NCBI GenBank assembly: GCA_000469685.2
Contig: LS997563.1
Span: 26,462,897 to 26,526,896 of the forward strand
Source of the DNA: Haemonchus contortus
Lineage: Eukaryota; Nematoda; Chromadorea; Rhabditida; Trichostrongylidae
Direction: 5' to 3'
DNA length: 64,000 nucleotides
This document shows positions 11,233-23,549 of the stretch, piece after piece. How positions within the stretch are numbered: the stretch's first letter is position 1; each line of letters opens with the position of its first letter. A model generated the notes under the pieces. The model made no database searches. It saw only the letters and a program-made list of their open reading frames with translations, and had not been told where the DNA came from. A program made the translations under genes and the position numbers.

Positions 11233-14200
11233 ATTCCAGCAACCCACAGGCGTCTGTTGACGGTACCTCTAGATGGTACGACGTCTCCCACGTCGATATT
11301 CCGGCCATTATATCGGAAGATGCTCGTCTGGAATCAATCTTGAGTCGACGCACAAATGATCCTCTTATCGTGCTCAAGAGCGGCAATCTGCAACCTTTCC
11401 GAGCTGGCTCGTTTGATTGGGCCTGTGAGAGACTCAACACCTCTGATAGCCTTCGGCATCGTGGACGTTCGTAAAACAAACAGCCTTGAATATTGAGCAT
11501 GGGTCAATTCCTGCTCACTGCCCGTGGCAACGTCGCAGGGCTGCTTTACGGTCAGAATCCGAGGGCCAGAGTTTTGTCTCTTCAATAAGAGCTATCAGCT
11601 AACAGAACACGAAAATCACCAATATTTTTCTACTCGAAAAACACAATGAAATCTACTCATAGGACATGCGTCCCCCCCCCACTCGCAGGTTTTTTGAAAA
11701 AATTTAGCCACTTCGCTTGAAGTGAGCTACCGTCAATTCCGCATCGCAGGAGAGTCGGTAATGTTTGAAAAAAATGTTATTAAAAAATCAGATAAAAAGA
11801 TTTAGTTGAAGATGAGTTATGGCAGAAGAGGTTCAAGGTGGTTTCTTTTTGAGCGGTACTGTATATAACACCAGTCGGATCGCCCAGCTAACCCCGGGCT
11901 CTCCTCCTTCTTATGTAATAAGGACAAAGATTGGTATAAACAATCTGGGATTCCCTTTTGATTAATATGAAATGAAACTATTTCATTCTAATAATGGCTA
12001 ACACTTTTTATGACAAAGAATCTTTGTGACTGGAGTTCATACATTACAAAAAGTTTGACCCACTCGAAAGTGTTAGACTTAGTGAGACGGTCAAACTTGC
12101 TTCACATTCGCGGAGAGATAAAATTCCTAACCTGACCTGACCAACGAAAACAGCAGAAGTATAATAGCATCAGCCCCATAATAATCATTCGACGTGTATT
12201 TCTTTGAAAATTCCGTTTCCGTTTTTCCGTTTTATAAGTTATAATTCAGAATGAACCGTGCTCCCAGTCAGTTTTAAGATAATTGCGTCCTCCCGGGAGA
12301 ATCTCCTAGGGGTGTTCAAAAAATGCATGTTCGAAAATACATATCGTCCCGGAATTTTGGTTCAAATTCGGGTTAGATTTACCGATGCAACCTCTTCAAA
12401 AAGTTTCAATTCTACCGAGAGCGTCAATTCCTCACCTCATCACACCACACGGTTTAGCCAGAGCCAAGGATGTCTTTGTGTCTGTAAGAATCAGATTCCC
12501 CAGACAGCGCTATGCAGAGTCGCCTACGCTGTGTTAAATTCAATAAATTTAAAAGAAAGTGGCGGGTCAACCCATCGCTTCGGCTTCGCCTTGAGAGAAG
12601 AAGGGATTCCCCTGCGCATTGTTAGACCGAAATGAAAAGGGTTGAGTATGAAGGAAGGGTAATGAATGAGGTAGCCAATTTCCGAATTCTGTATAGGCAA
12701 ACAAAGTACCATGCCGCTATCGATCAGAGTCACAGTCTAGAAGTATTCGCTTCACTCAATACTTATACATTCCGCAGCACTCGCTCCATTCCATTAACCT
12801 ACTCACCAGCGAGTTATTGCTTTTTATATAAGAGGAAAATGTGAGAGCTGGATTTCCCATATCACTGCCCTTATCGTATCATAAAGTTTTGCGGACGAAC
12901 AGACGGACAAACCGACAAACATACCGACAAACCGACACACCAAGTTACTGCTTTATAAAAGAGGGAGATTTCGCTAGGCTCATTCATAAATAGACGCTGC
13001 CAAAGTACTATTAGGGAAACTTCCATAGCAGGATCAAAAGTCATACACGTGCAACCGTCGAAAGTTCTAAACGACTGCACTTTCCGCCTCGAAATAGAGG
13101 GACGCCAGCTTCTGCTTTCTCCTCGAAATTGAGCGCTAGGTGCAGATAAGCAGGTTAGCCCAGGCCTAACTAAGCTCAGGAACGTTTCCTAGCCAAGAAC
13201 TTGCAGTTGCTTGACCTGCGGTATAGGAGGGAAAGAGGACCGGAGCGGGTGAGTCGATTGAATACTCTACTCATATCAGATTCCAGCTATTTGTACTAGA
13301 TAATGACCTCTCACCCGGCGTTCTTCCCCTCCTAAGGCTTAGGTAGAAACTATATTCTTTTTGCTTAGAACCGGCTCGAAGCGCAAGAAGCCTCCAGTGT
13401 TGAATAGAAGCGATGTTTCCCAACCCTCCACCGCCCCCCCCCCCCCCTCCTTTGTAAAAATGAGGAATGAGGCTCGGCGTCAGCCGGGCAACACGACTGG
13501 TAGTTGCGATGACCTCTGGACCAGGACAATTGATGACTATAGTTTGAGGCGTCAAACGAAATAGAAATGGCTGCTAGCGCAAAAGTCAGACCTTTTCGCG
13601 AAAGCTCCCAACGGAAGAAGTGTGATTTCGTGTCACTTGAGGGAGAAGATCCAATGGACTGCTCTGGTTCACAACACAGACAAAAGAAGACGTTACTGGC
13701 GCCCGCTTGAGGAAATCCATTGTCACTGGGTGTCCAGGTGAAACAGGCGATGGATGCGCGCTCTATTTTCCGCCCCAGTCACCTACTGAAGCCGTGCCGC
13801 AGTCGTTCAAATCTCACCCATACATTGCTCGTTCTAATGAGCTGTTGTCAATCAAAACTCTTTTTTCTTGGACCAGATAAAGCACTATGCGATAGGAATC
13901 GGTGATACAGTAATTACTCAAAGTGAAATAGAAGATTGAAAAACCGCCACATGTGTGAAGCAATGATGAAAGGTTTCGGCAAGGACGTGGAACGGATTGA
14001 TGGAGTATTAACTTTGCAACAAATTCTTAATTATAAATCCCTACTAACTCCGAGATCTTGTCAGCCTGGATGCATTCATAGTAGCAAGCTGGCGCCGAAT
14101 GCGGCTCTGATTTATGATGGATACATCGCAACTCTGCAATTCATGCTGTCTGTGAGTTACTAAAAATTATAATACTTTGCAGCCACTGAAAGTGAATAAA

Positions 14201-14504
14201 CAGACAACTCAAAAACTTTAACGTTTGTTCGAACAGTCAAAACAGGAACAAAGCAGGAAAATTGTATGTTCATGTGAGAGGCACCCAACGCGAAATAAAA
14301 TCGTTACACCAAACGGTTTCATTTTCATGTATCTGATCTCTATGTGCAGCTAGACTGCATCTTAAATCATCCAATTGCGAGATGTTTGTCGGCAACTGTC
14401 AAAACGGCTTTACTTCATATGAATGCACTCTCTCTGAGTGCCGTGATCATCAGCGGTGTCAAATGTCAATGTGTCAAAATGTGCCAAAATAGGTATAGAC
14501 ACAC
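11233..14504. other. Gene-poor stretch with small repeats
   Basis: No host exon was recognised. It holds a partial CCAGTCGG repeat (11869-11919), poly-C tracts near 11670 and 13430-13447, and a GACAAACCGACA-type simple repeat at 12894-12950. Open frames such as 12258-12635 and 13936-14163 (+) lack recognisable domains or a convincing splice context. Confidence 0.45.
11869..11919. repeat. Dispersed CCAGTCGG repeat, copy 2 (half unit)
   Basis: Matches the first half of the blocks at 8145-8226 and 21881-21961, from CACCAGTCGGATCGCCC to CTCCTTCTTATGTAAT. It lacks the CGGCTACGCCG palindrome. Confidence 0.7.
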
Positions 14505-15017
14505 TTAAAGGCACAGTTCACGATAATTCTGAAGTACTTTTTTCAGGTTCAAAGAGAAAGTGTTGATGTAGAGGAGTACATCGGTAGCGACGGAAGCGAG
14601 AGAATCTACTATCTTCGAGGCCTTTTAAAAGTAGCGGTAGTGGAATTTGTACGGATCACCGTGACGGGAATTACACGTAAGGGTTCGAACGAGATTTAAC
14701 TTGCTCTCATTGCGCAAAGAGATGTTTACATCAAGCTGAAATTGTCCAAATTATATCTCACTATCGCCATGGGTTATGATAAATTGTTAAAACCTCCTAG
14801 GTGGGGGTCCCTTGAGATAGTGCAGCCTCTACAGAGCCGTTGAAACTCGTCCACTATGGGTGTGGCATTCACACGACACAATCTGTGTCCCATTATTGTG
14901 CTCTATCCAAGAAGTTTTTCGAGCTTATAACGGCAGTTATGGTTTGTGAGAGGGGAGCCTCGAATTCATACCATACGGTAAACTCGGGAACATTCCAATC
15001 GTGAACTGTGCCTTTAA
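14505..15017. mobile_element. MITE with TTAA flanks (piggyBac-like target site)
   Basis: A 505-base element bounded by perfect 16-base inverted ends AGGCACAGTTCACGAT (left from 14509, right complement ending at 15013). It lies between TTAA at 14505-14508 and TTAA at 15014-15017. A TTAA duplication is the signature of piggyBac insertion. The terminal bases are not the usual CCC of that superfamily, so the assignment is tentative. It has no coding capacity. Confidence 0.8.
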
Positions 15018-15725
15018 AGACCCCCACTTCATTTTTAGCCGAGGTATACAAGAGTAACTTTTCCAGCCAGAAGTTTTCAGCTAGTAAGGGAGAAAAGGGA
15101 TGTTGCAGTAAGGTGAAGAGATCTTTGTGGCTGGAGCTTAAAACTCACTAATCAGCGTAGGCACCATGGAAACTTTAGGCTAATGAAGACCTGACCTTCT
15201 TCGCGAATTCAACAGGTTCAAAGTTGGCATTTTTTGGCAACTTGATATATTAGCAGTGAAAGCAAAAATGAATAAAAAATTCTAAATTTATAATTTATAA
15301 TGTCGCAGGGAAACCTAGTTGCATGCCTTCTATAAATTGCTGCCTTGCAAAGCATAAGTGAACGTTTGATTACACGGCTGGGCTACGTCAAGTTTTACTC
15401 TAATACTTTTCATGAGATATTGAGATATATTAGTTAATATTGTGAATCTGTAGTGCTGCAGTATTAAGGGTTAACGGGCTCCTCGGCCTCCGTACTGGCA
15501 TTTTTAAATAGAGCCGTCCAGTTGATAGAGTTCAAAGAAGCTATTATATCACTATACGTTTGGTCACCCTCCCCACGGTTGACAACAGACCTGTCTAATC
15601 TTCCTGTCGTGCTCACTGAAATGTGCAACTGCGACCGTTTATGGCAACAGTCTTGCAACCACATGCATGTGTAGTTGGTCACCCATCTGCTTCTTTCCGG
15701 ACCGAAAGTGCCACTAAGAGTGAAG
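15018..15725. other. No recognised gene
   Basis: AT-rich sequence without recognised coding or RNA features. A 95-codon frame on the - strand (15464-15751) partly overlaps the SINE tail and is not supported. Confidence 0.4.
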
Positions 15726-16011
15726 GGCAAAGGATAAAGTTCTGGTACCAATCAATCACCGCCATGGGATGCGTCCAGCTGATGTCTCGATCCCCACTCA
15801 GAATAGTAGGGACTTTTGATTGCGCATATGGCCTATCCAGTGCCGGCTGTAGCCTTCAAGTCAGTGCTTATATTTCTCAGACGTATCCGCTGCCAATCAG
15901 TCAACCTCGCAGTGATAAAACGCTTGGTTAACCTAGCCAAGTATTAGCCGTGCGATGGTCAGGCCATGCTTGTGTGATAGTGCGCCACTTGCCACTACAC
16001 TACGTCCGCCC
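15726..16011 (-). repeat. tRNA-derived SINE, copy A (diverged)
   Basis: On the - strand the head begins GGGCGGACGTAGTGTAGTGG, carrying an A-box-like TAGTGTAGTGGCAAGTGG. The body ends in the shared tail that reads back through GATTGATTGGTACC and ACTTTATCCTTT. It corresponds over its length to the copies at 25301-25554 and 29285-29577 but is the most diverged; its B box is no longer clear. Confidence 0.7.
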
Positions 16012-16451
16012 TCCAGCAATGGTAGTGGATCATTCGGGCTGAAGACTTAATTATGTACTGCCATGCTCCACCAAGTGAGTAATCAGAGAATAATGTCTTC
16101 TGGCGGTAGAATTTTCATCTCAAACAAATGAGTTCAAGGAAAAATCCTTGATCGGATCTAGCTAGTTTTGGGATGCGATGCTGTTTATTACAGATTGATC
16201 GAGGGGACTTCCCTGAGTTGGCTATTGTCATGTTTCAGCTTCACACAGCAGAAACCAATATCAACAGAGGCAGAGAATGATTGCAAAACATTCATTTATT
16301 GGAAAAGTTTGCAGATCCGATTTTTCTCAACATCACCACAGTCGAGACTACAAGGTAAGAAAGTTGTTGAAGTTGACTGGAATTTTTGATAGTTTCGACT
16401 CTGCAAAGCTAGGTGTTTTTCTAGAAACGATCACCATAGGTGCTTGCGCCA

Positions 16452-16918
16452 ATACAGGGTGACCCATATGAAGTGTGACTAGCGAAGAAAATCGACTTAT
16501 GGGCTTCTCGGCTGGAGGATGCGGTGATCCCTTGGGCGGAGAAGAACGCCATGAACGCCAGCTTAACCTTTCAGCAGGATTGGGCACCAGCCCACAGCGC
16601 AAAGAAGACGCTGCGATGTTGTGAAACCACGGTCCCGGGTTTTGGACGAAGCAGGTTTGACCTTTGAATTTCCCAATTTCAGTGCTTTGGATTTTACTGT
16701 ATGGCCGATTCTGGAGCAAAAAGCCTCTGATTTCGAACACTTGGTCCTTGGGCTCTCTGAGAAAAACTCTCTTGTAGAAGCGTGGGATGAAAGAGATTGC
16801 GCACATTCTTGAAAACTTTCGAAATAGGTTGGATGCTTGCACTAAAGCGAAAGATGGTCATTCTGAATGTGGATGTGATATGTGGTTTAATATTTTGTGG
16901 CGATTTGGTCACCCTGTA
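16452..16918 (+). mobile_element. Truncated Tc1/mariner (maT-like) relic
   Basis: Bounded by TACAGGGTGACC at 16452 and its complement GGTCACCCTGTA ending at 16918. The + strand retains the middle to C-terminal part of a transposase. WAEKNAMNASLTFQQDWAPAHSAKK contains the second catalytic aspartate near 16535-16610. A further frame carries FPNFSALDFTVWPILEQKASD, where the usual PDLNPMD motif has decayed, followed by a SLVEAWDE helix. The first third of the transposase is missing, so it is inactive. The 164-codon antisense frame at 16348-16842 is a shadow. Confidence 0.82.
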
Positions 16919-19504
16919 CTCAGGTGGGTGTAAATAATCGTAAATGGACTGAAACTGAGCTGTAAGCTCATGCAATCTTGTTGAAAAGAGCATCGTGGCC
17001 TCTTCGATGTCCTTCTCAACGAAATTTCACGATCTATATTCCTCAACTCCATCTCTATTGTTCTATCGCGATCTATACAACATAGAACCCACAAAGAAGT
17101 TTTATGGCCACTACTACGTCTTGCAATCTGCGTCACCACGTTGCTTAGGGCATGTCGGCAAGCACTGATAAGTTAGACTTTTGCCTCTCTCAACTTCTTA
17201 TCAGAAATGCTCCCGCTGCGAATGTTACGTGTGGCTTAGTCAATTGACACTTAACAGGATCAGCGGTCTTATCAACTTTTTTGAATGTTCTTTATCTCCC
17301 ATTACATCTACATGTCGGCCTGAACCTTATGTTTTCAAGATGTTTTATTGACAGCGCCCACTAGAATCTTTGGAAACTCAATGAATGTTTATTCTCATTC
17401 TTCTCTTCTTCCTTATAACGGATCGAAGATACAATTATTTGTGTGATGTTCATCCCCTTCCTTCGAAAGATGAACTCCATTGCGTTCCATCAGTTTCGAA
17501 TGATGAGTAGCAAGCACATTGTGGTTTTCCGTCTGCAGTCCGGGAGTCACTATTCACCAGAGACAAAAAAGGCTTTTTGAAAGCACGAGCAGGGATTCTT
17601 GCAACTTCTTTTTGCTGTTGATTTGCACTTTTGTGCTCTGGGATAGGTTTTTGCGAAGTAAAAAATCGCTTGTGTGCAGTGATCTCGCATTGAATGGATT
17701 GATCCATACGCAATATATAGAATCTCTGGTTGGCTCAATTCTTTTTGATTTAAATCGGAGTGAGACAAGTACACTCTTCTACCTGAACTTTGGATATGCT
17801 ATATGTACGTACTAATATACTCATGTAAGTTACCTGTTCAATGAATATGAGTTGCTTTGAGAACATATACTTTTCGGAATATATGTTTGAAGTACTCAGA
17901 AAAGTACAAGTTACATACATCATCCGAATTCCAGTATTTCCATTCACTATCAAGCGCCATACGTACATAGGTTAAGATTTATTCGGCTGAACTAGGACCG
18001 GCGGATTCTTTGACCTCAAAGAATAGGAATGCGCTTTCTGCTTATTTCTTGGTGGATACTTCGTTGAGGCAGAAGTGTGCAGTGTAGCTGACGCAACTAT
18101 CTGAGCATTTCTGATCGCCAAAAATTCTATCAATCAAGCCCAATCAATTCATCAGTACGTCTAAAGTTGAAAACTTCTAAATCTGTAAACGAACTGCTCC
18201 CCACTCATTGATGAGCATCTTATTAGCTTACTTTCAATCTACATAATTGTTGTCTCCTGATAAACCAGGAACCGGAAGCGAGGGCTGATTTTTCATAGTT
18301 CGTTGATAACGCCCTACACGAGTCCCAGTTGAGCCATCAAACATTTTTTGCTGCAATCTCCCAAGTGTCAAGCCTTGAAATGGTGTCCATTGTTAGTAAT
18401 AACGTATCTGGGGTTTTTTTACGCTTTGAGCAACCAATTGAAACTGCTCTCACTTATTTTCTATGAAAACATTCTTCGAACAATGACATGACGAAGCGAC
18501 GGAAACTCCATACATTACAGATTATGATTGAAGGTATATTTTCATAGAGAAGCCCGGACTTCATAACCATATCTGTAAAATCATGAACTTTCCAGAGCGC
18601 ACGGAGATAGTCTCAATCTTTTGCTATGTTTTAGGCGAATTACAAACAAGCCTCTAGTGATTTGTTTGTTTTAATCTGTGCTAGCATTTCTTACATGAAA
18701 CTTACTATTCCGTGGTTGTGCCCAGTCCAGCCTTGTCTAAAGAGATCTGCAGTCTACTAAATGATTCCCGGATTTATTGCTTATCATCGTCCGTGATGGA
18801 CTGCTTCATGAAAAAGCGTTGATAATGCTGCTTCATTTGTTGAGAATGGCCACAAGGCCAGCGCTGATCCACACTGTTAATAACTTATACTATTTGACTT
18901 AATTTCACACGATGTGATGTTTGTTTATAAGCTTAAGTATTTAGTAACGACTTATCAAAGGTTTTACAAAGGCAAATAGTAAATGTTAATTCAATGTCTC
19001 TTTCTATAAAAACAAACAATAGCCGTTAAAGTGACAGTATACTCGGAGAAGCTGGTCGGTTGAAAGGTGGACATCCAAGAAAGACAATTGATAGGAGTAG
19101 AATCAAGTGTAGAGTGTAAGGCTCATGCAACTGAGTCAATGTGTTTCCCTTTCCCGAATACTTGGAATGAGTTTTTGACTTCTCAACTCTTCCGTTATCA
19201 TCTTTTGCTCGTGTATATCAAAAAAGAGATCGAGTTTTGCGATTTTGTGCTATTCAGGAAGCTACAGCATTACAACTGAGTGAGGAGGAAGTTTTGTTTG
19301 TATCTCCAAAAATTCACGCAGTTGTTCAGACTTTCCCGGGTATTGCAGGCAGCTCCTATGAGATGTCTATGTGTGAACACTATCGACACGTATGCCCCTA
19401 ACATATCCTGCGACCTCTTCCTTGCTAACTGCTATATATAATGGCTGTTATATAAATGGCTGTCGAACTTCCTACTCATATTCGAGACGTGCATTTTTGT
19501 AAGT
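16919..19504. other. No recognised gene
   Basis: AT-rich, with short overlapping frames on both strands (for example around 17450-17815) that share no recognisable motif. I see no RNA gene or complete transposon here. Confidence 0.4.
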
Positions 19505-19730
19505 TCAAGTCCGCAATTTCCGCTGCTGAATCAAACTGAAATCTGTGCCATGCATTTGACTTTGAAGTCCCTTCTGAACGGTTTTCTTTAACTCGTCCGG
19601 AAGCTTCATAGCCTGAAACAGAAATTGCCATGAATTTTCTTGATATGCACGCAAGCGAGTGGGGCTCTTCTGTAGTACTTCGTCAGGAGCTTCCCGAAAT
19701 AACTGGGTAATTAGATACTTCTTTTTCACT
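19505..19730 (-). CDS. Candidate terminal exon of an unrecognised gene
   Basis: On the - strand a good acceptor (CTTTTCTATTAACAG) directly precedes 75 open codons ending at TGA (19505-19507). The sequence is charged and helical, with QLFREAPDEVLQKSPTRLRA and LPDELKKTVQKGLQSQM, and looks like ordinary protein rather than a random frame. I do not recognise the family. An internal TTTCTGTTTCAG could be a second acceptor. No upstream exon was found between it and the LINE at 20030. It could be a gene remnant interrupted by that LINE. Confidence 0.3.
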
Positions 19731-20027
19731 CTGTTAATAGAAAAGCAAGGAGGTCCTAGGGTCAGGGTTAGATAAGAATAGTTCAAAGTTGTTCACCGTA
19801 CTTCGATGATAACAATGGATCGAGATTTTTCAAAGGTTTTCATTCCACTCGGTATCCTTATCTCTATAAATTTGTTTGATTGGCCTCATGTGGAGGTTAG
19901 TGTAACTGTAGGAAGCGAGTGCTACAAGAAAATCGAGTTATTATAATTAATTCTTGCCCCAAAACATTCTCATTTTCCACAGGCTTTTGCCAGCTGTGCA
20001 TAGTTTTTACCCTGTTGGTCTCAGACG

Positions 20028-21345
20028 TTATATATTTATTACATGAGGCATCTCATGTGTAATATCGGAAGGCAAAAGAAAATGTCCAGAGATAACAAAA
20101 AACACTTGAGTAATAACAACATGGAAGCTGTAAAAAGAACACATAAAATACAAACGAAAGAAAAAAAATGCGAAGGGGCAAATAGTTAATAAGAGAAATA
20201 AATGCACTAGGAAGTCGTCACGGTTCTAGGTATTTATCGAGATACTTACTGAAAGCACCAATAGAAGGCGGAATGCTCTTCCTTCGGCTTAACTTTGTGA
20301 AAATTGTGTAAACACGATTTATGAAGAAGTGAGACCTGCAGTTAAGTCGACTCTTAGGGAGAATGAGTTTACACCCATAACCTCTGGTGGTAGAAGTCCT
20401 TAAACTACAGAGCGAGGTGAAATTGAGACTGGAACCACCGAAAAAGATTTTATGGAACATTAATAAGTCGAATTTTTTCCTACGCCAACTAAGCGAGCGA
20501 AGGCCGAAATTGTAATTCCTCACCTCAGCAGAGGGAATTTGGTCATATTGAAATCCGACAACCCTTATCATGAGTTTTCTGGTGAAGCTGTTCTGAACTC
20601 GTTCAATTAGATCGACAATTTTGCGCTTGTGAGGATTGAAGATGACAGTACCATACTCAACTAAGGGCCTTACATAAGACTTATAGGCTAGGAGGAGTAC
20701 AGAGGGATTATTTGTGGTCAGAGCTCTGAAAATTCTGTAGATAGCATGACCCGCTTTACGCACTACTTCTTCACAGTGACTGTCGAAACAGAGTTCAGGA
20801 GTTAACACGAACCCTAGATCAACAATTTTATCAACTGCTTGTACGGCGGATCCATCAATGTAGTACGAAGTTGGATTTGGGGTAGAAGCGAACCTACGCC
20901 CAAATCGCATTACTTTGGTTTTTTCCTTGGAGAGAGGGAGGCCCCAAGTCTTGGACCAGGAGGATGCAACGTCAAGAGCCTGTTGAAGTATAGCGCAATC
21001 TTCTACGGTAGTTATTTGCCTGTATATCTTCATGTCGTCAGCGAACGCAATGCATTGAGCTCCACAGGATAAAATCAAACCCGGCAATTCATGCGTATAG
21101 ATATTGAAAAGAGTAGGTGATAGGACCCCACCCTGAGGGACTCCGCTAAGAACATTTCTAGGTTCAGAAAAAGCTGCGTTGACTCTCACAATAAATAAAC
21201 GGTCAGTGAGGAAGGCCCTAATCCAAGCTATGATGCGAGGGTGAATGCCTACAAGTTGTAGTTTATATAACAATTTATTATGAGGTACTTTATCAAAAGC
21301 CTTAGAATAATCCAGGAAAATAACGTTTTTCATGAGACGGTTATG
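20028..21345 (-). mobile_element. 5'-truncated CR1-like LINE
   Basis: A non-LTR retrotransposon copy on the - strand. The reverse-transcriptase frame is open for 371 codons. It is cut at the 5' side just before FLDYSKAFDKVPHNKL, as expected for target-primed insertion of an incomplete copy. After the stop, about 190 bases of 3' sequence end near TGTAATAAATATATAACG, an AT-rich tail typical of the CR1 group rather than a poly-A. It is the youngest-looking LINE in the window because its frame is unbroken. Confidence 0.88.
20218..21333 (-). CDS. Reverse transcriptase of a CR1-like LINE (partial)
   Basis: 371 codons to TGA at 20218-20220. Visible in order are RT block 3 (FLDYSKAFDKVPH, residues 6-18), GVPQGGVLSPTLFNIY (block 4, about 65-80), the catalytic FADDMKIY (about 98-105), and LPLSKEKTKVMRFG (block 6). 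A thumb and C-terminal region follows with the pattern YKSYVRPLVEYG...NPHKRKIVDLIERVQNSFTRK. That pattern is characteristic of nematode CR1/Jockey-group LINEs. The endonuclease and the first RT blocks are missing because of 5' truncation, so the ATG at the start is only an internal methionine. No inactivating stop is present in what remains. Confidence 0.93.
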   Translation of the reverse strand: MKNVIFLDYSKAFDKVPHNKLLYKLQLVGIHPRIIAWIRAFLTDRLFIVRVNAAFSEPRNVLSGVPQGGVLSPTLFNIYTHELPGLILSCGAQCIAFADDMKIYRQITTVEDCAILQQALDVASSWSKTWGLPLSKEKTKVMRFGRRFASTPNPTSYYIDGSAVQAVDKIVDLGFVLTPELCFDSHCEEVVRKAGHAIYRIFRALTTNNPSVLLLAYKSYVRPLVEYGTVIFNPHKRKIVDLIERVQNSFTRKLMIRVVGFQYDQIPSAEVRNYNFGLRSLSWRRKKFDLLMFHKIFFGGSSLNFTSLCSLRTSTTRGYGCKLILPKSRLNCRSHFFINRVYTIFTKLSRRKSIPPSIGAFSKYLDKYLEP

Positions 21346-21880
21346 CTATGGTGAAAGCATGTAAGTTAAAATACCCTTGCTACCCTTAACTCCAACCTAT
21401 ACCTGAGAGACCAGAGGCCTTACTTCACTATGCAAAAATTCGAGTCCACCACCCAAACCATCAGCATTAGTCTAGCTTGAAAAGGCCGGTGCATGTAATG
21501 CACCAGCCGAGTGTGGAGGAGAAAAATAATGACCATGTATAGAAATGTGATGTATGTACGTGATGTGACTGTGTATTTTCGATTTTATTGTCAGATTTTT
21601 AGCAAAGCAAGCTTTGAAAAGCTCCACCGCGTGCCCATGTTTGCTTGTTTCCCTGTTTCCACAAATCGGTAATCGTAATGAGGACAGTCCCGTTGAAAGC
21701 TGCACCATTAGATTTTCGGCAACAATTTATTCTTAAGGTTGGATTGTGATGTAAACCTTTCGTTACTATTAACTCAGAATGATCGCACAGTGTTTTGGCG
21801 AGACTTTACACCTGGAGGAGGGCGTAGAACAGAGAGAGAGTAGGAGACAAAAGTGATCGTGTATTAATGTTTTATTACCC

Positions 21881-21961
21881 ACCAGTCGGATCGCCCAGCT
21901 AACGCCGGGCTCTCCTCCTTCTTATGTAATGCCCGGCTACGCCGGGCATCCTCCTTCTTCT
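21881..21961. repeat. Dispersed CCAGTCGG / CCGGCTACGCCGGGC repeat, copy 3
   Basis: The best-preserved copy: CACCAGTCGGATCGCCC, then CTCCTCCTTCTTATGTAATG, then the palindrome GCCCGGCTACGCCGGGC and CTCCTTCTTC. Compare 8145-8226 and 11869-11919. Confidence 0.75.
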
Positions 21962-22281
21962 GTCAAAGTCGGAAAGCCCCTTTACATTCGCGCCCACCAC
22001 TTCAGTACAATTGCTTCAACGTGAGTGATCACAACATTTACTCTTGAAATGGATTCATGTTACACTACTTCTCGAACTTCGTCAGAGCGGTATAAAACAA
22101 TTCTGGAAAACACTGTCTCATCTTGAGTTCGTCATTCTAGGATGTGCGTGCTTGGTTGAAGAATGATAGAGAAAGAAGATAAGCATACATATCAAAGGCT
22201 TTCAACAATGATCAGAATCTTATTGGTATTATTAAAAAACTAATTTACTTGCATGTCAATTTCTTCAGAAATGATAAGAAA

Positions 22282-22338
22282 GTCATTCTAAAGAGCACTG
22301 TCCGATCTGAAAAGATCGGGCAGTGCTCTCTAGAGTGA
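22282..22338. repeat. 27-bp hairpin
   Basis: The arms at 22282-22308 and 22312-22338 pair over 27 positions with three mismatches, around a loop of only about four bases. The core AGAGCACTGTCCGATCT pairs with AGATCGGGCAGTGCTCT. The loop is too short for a typical microRNA precursor. It may be a small palindromic repeat. Confidence 0.6.
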
Positions 22339-23465
22339 CCTAAGCATTCCTTTTAACATTATAGAACGTTTTCAAATAGATTCATTAGCTTTTTCAAAAA
22401 GAACCTCACATTGACCCATGCTCCCTTTCGTGAGCGGAGCTTCGCTATGCACGCGTGCCCACCACCATAAGGCCCTGCTCACTCCTTTTATTTTTCCCAG
22501 CCTCCACGCCCTCTTTAAATGGAGTTATGAACCTGTGGAGAGACTGCCGCCCACCGGCTCTCCTTCATTCTATTTGTTGACCTGTCCCTCTATATGCCTA
22601 CTTTTTTTCTCGGCGTCTAGGCTGTTAGGAACCTATTCAAGTTTTGCCCATGTCATCGCCCAATCCTGGGCATGTCCCTACCTGAAGTGGGAGCTTCGCT
22701 GAGCTCAAATGTGTTCTTTTGGTCTTGCCCTTTCCCCAACCCATCTCAAACTTGACCCGACTTATGCAGGTGCTCCCTAAGGTAGTATCCAATTTCTGTA
22801 CAGTTGAACGAACAAACAATTAGACGCAAACGCTTCCCACATGATGATGAGCTGTCGTACAGATTTCGCCTTCATATAGCTACTGAAGTATCATGAAGTG
22901 GATAGTTTTTTGGAGTGCGTAAGCGAAATTTACCTTAAAAATTAGAAATTTCGATAAGATTAGATTTCTAGTGATTTCTATAAATTTCCGATTATGGTTC
23001 TACGGAAAATTACGCGTCTGTTCTGGAAAACAGATTAAATGCAAAGGTACTTTTGGTAGAAATTCTTCGTGAGCAAAAAGGGTTTTTTTTTTGCCCACGA
23101 AGCCTAACCTCTCTTCTCCCTCAGTTTACTGCGAACCGATAGTTGAGTCGTCCATAGTATAAGCATTCAGCGCGACAGTAAATAGTCAGGAGAACGTTTG
23201 ATGTATAAGAATTAGGTGATATTCCCCAATTTGAACCGCTTTGTCGGTATTGATCTCTTTACATTAATAGGTGATCGTGGAATTGTTTCCATTCCGAGCT
23301 TCCCTAGATCCTAGGGGTTTGATTGTCCTGCGTCGTGGGAGGCGAGTTCTGTTTTTTAGTTTGTGGCGTCATATGAAGAGCATCGGATGAGTTCCCAGTT
23401 TCATAGCTGTTTTCTCACTGCGTTCATTTGATCTCCACGCTCTTGATCGTGCCTACGTGACTTTT

Positions 23466-23525
23466 GCGAGGACACACAAACGGACATACAAACGGACACA
23501 CAAAGTTAGCGGTTTATATATATAG
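23466..23525. repeat. GACACACAAA-type simple repeat
   Basis: GGACACACAAACGGACATAC with a second related unit, followed by AAAGTTAGCGGTTTATATATA. It resembles the stretches at 9467-9545 and 12894-12950 in unit and in the sequence that follows. Confidence 0.5.
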
Positions 23526-23549
23526 AGGATTTACTTTGGAGGAGGGTAG

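Noticed and set aside
16348..16842. 164-codon - frame
   Set aside because: Antisense to the recognisable Tc1-like transposase relic on the + strand.
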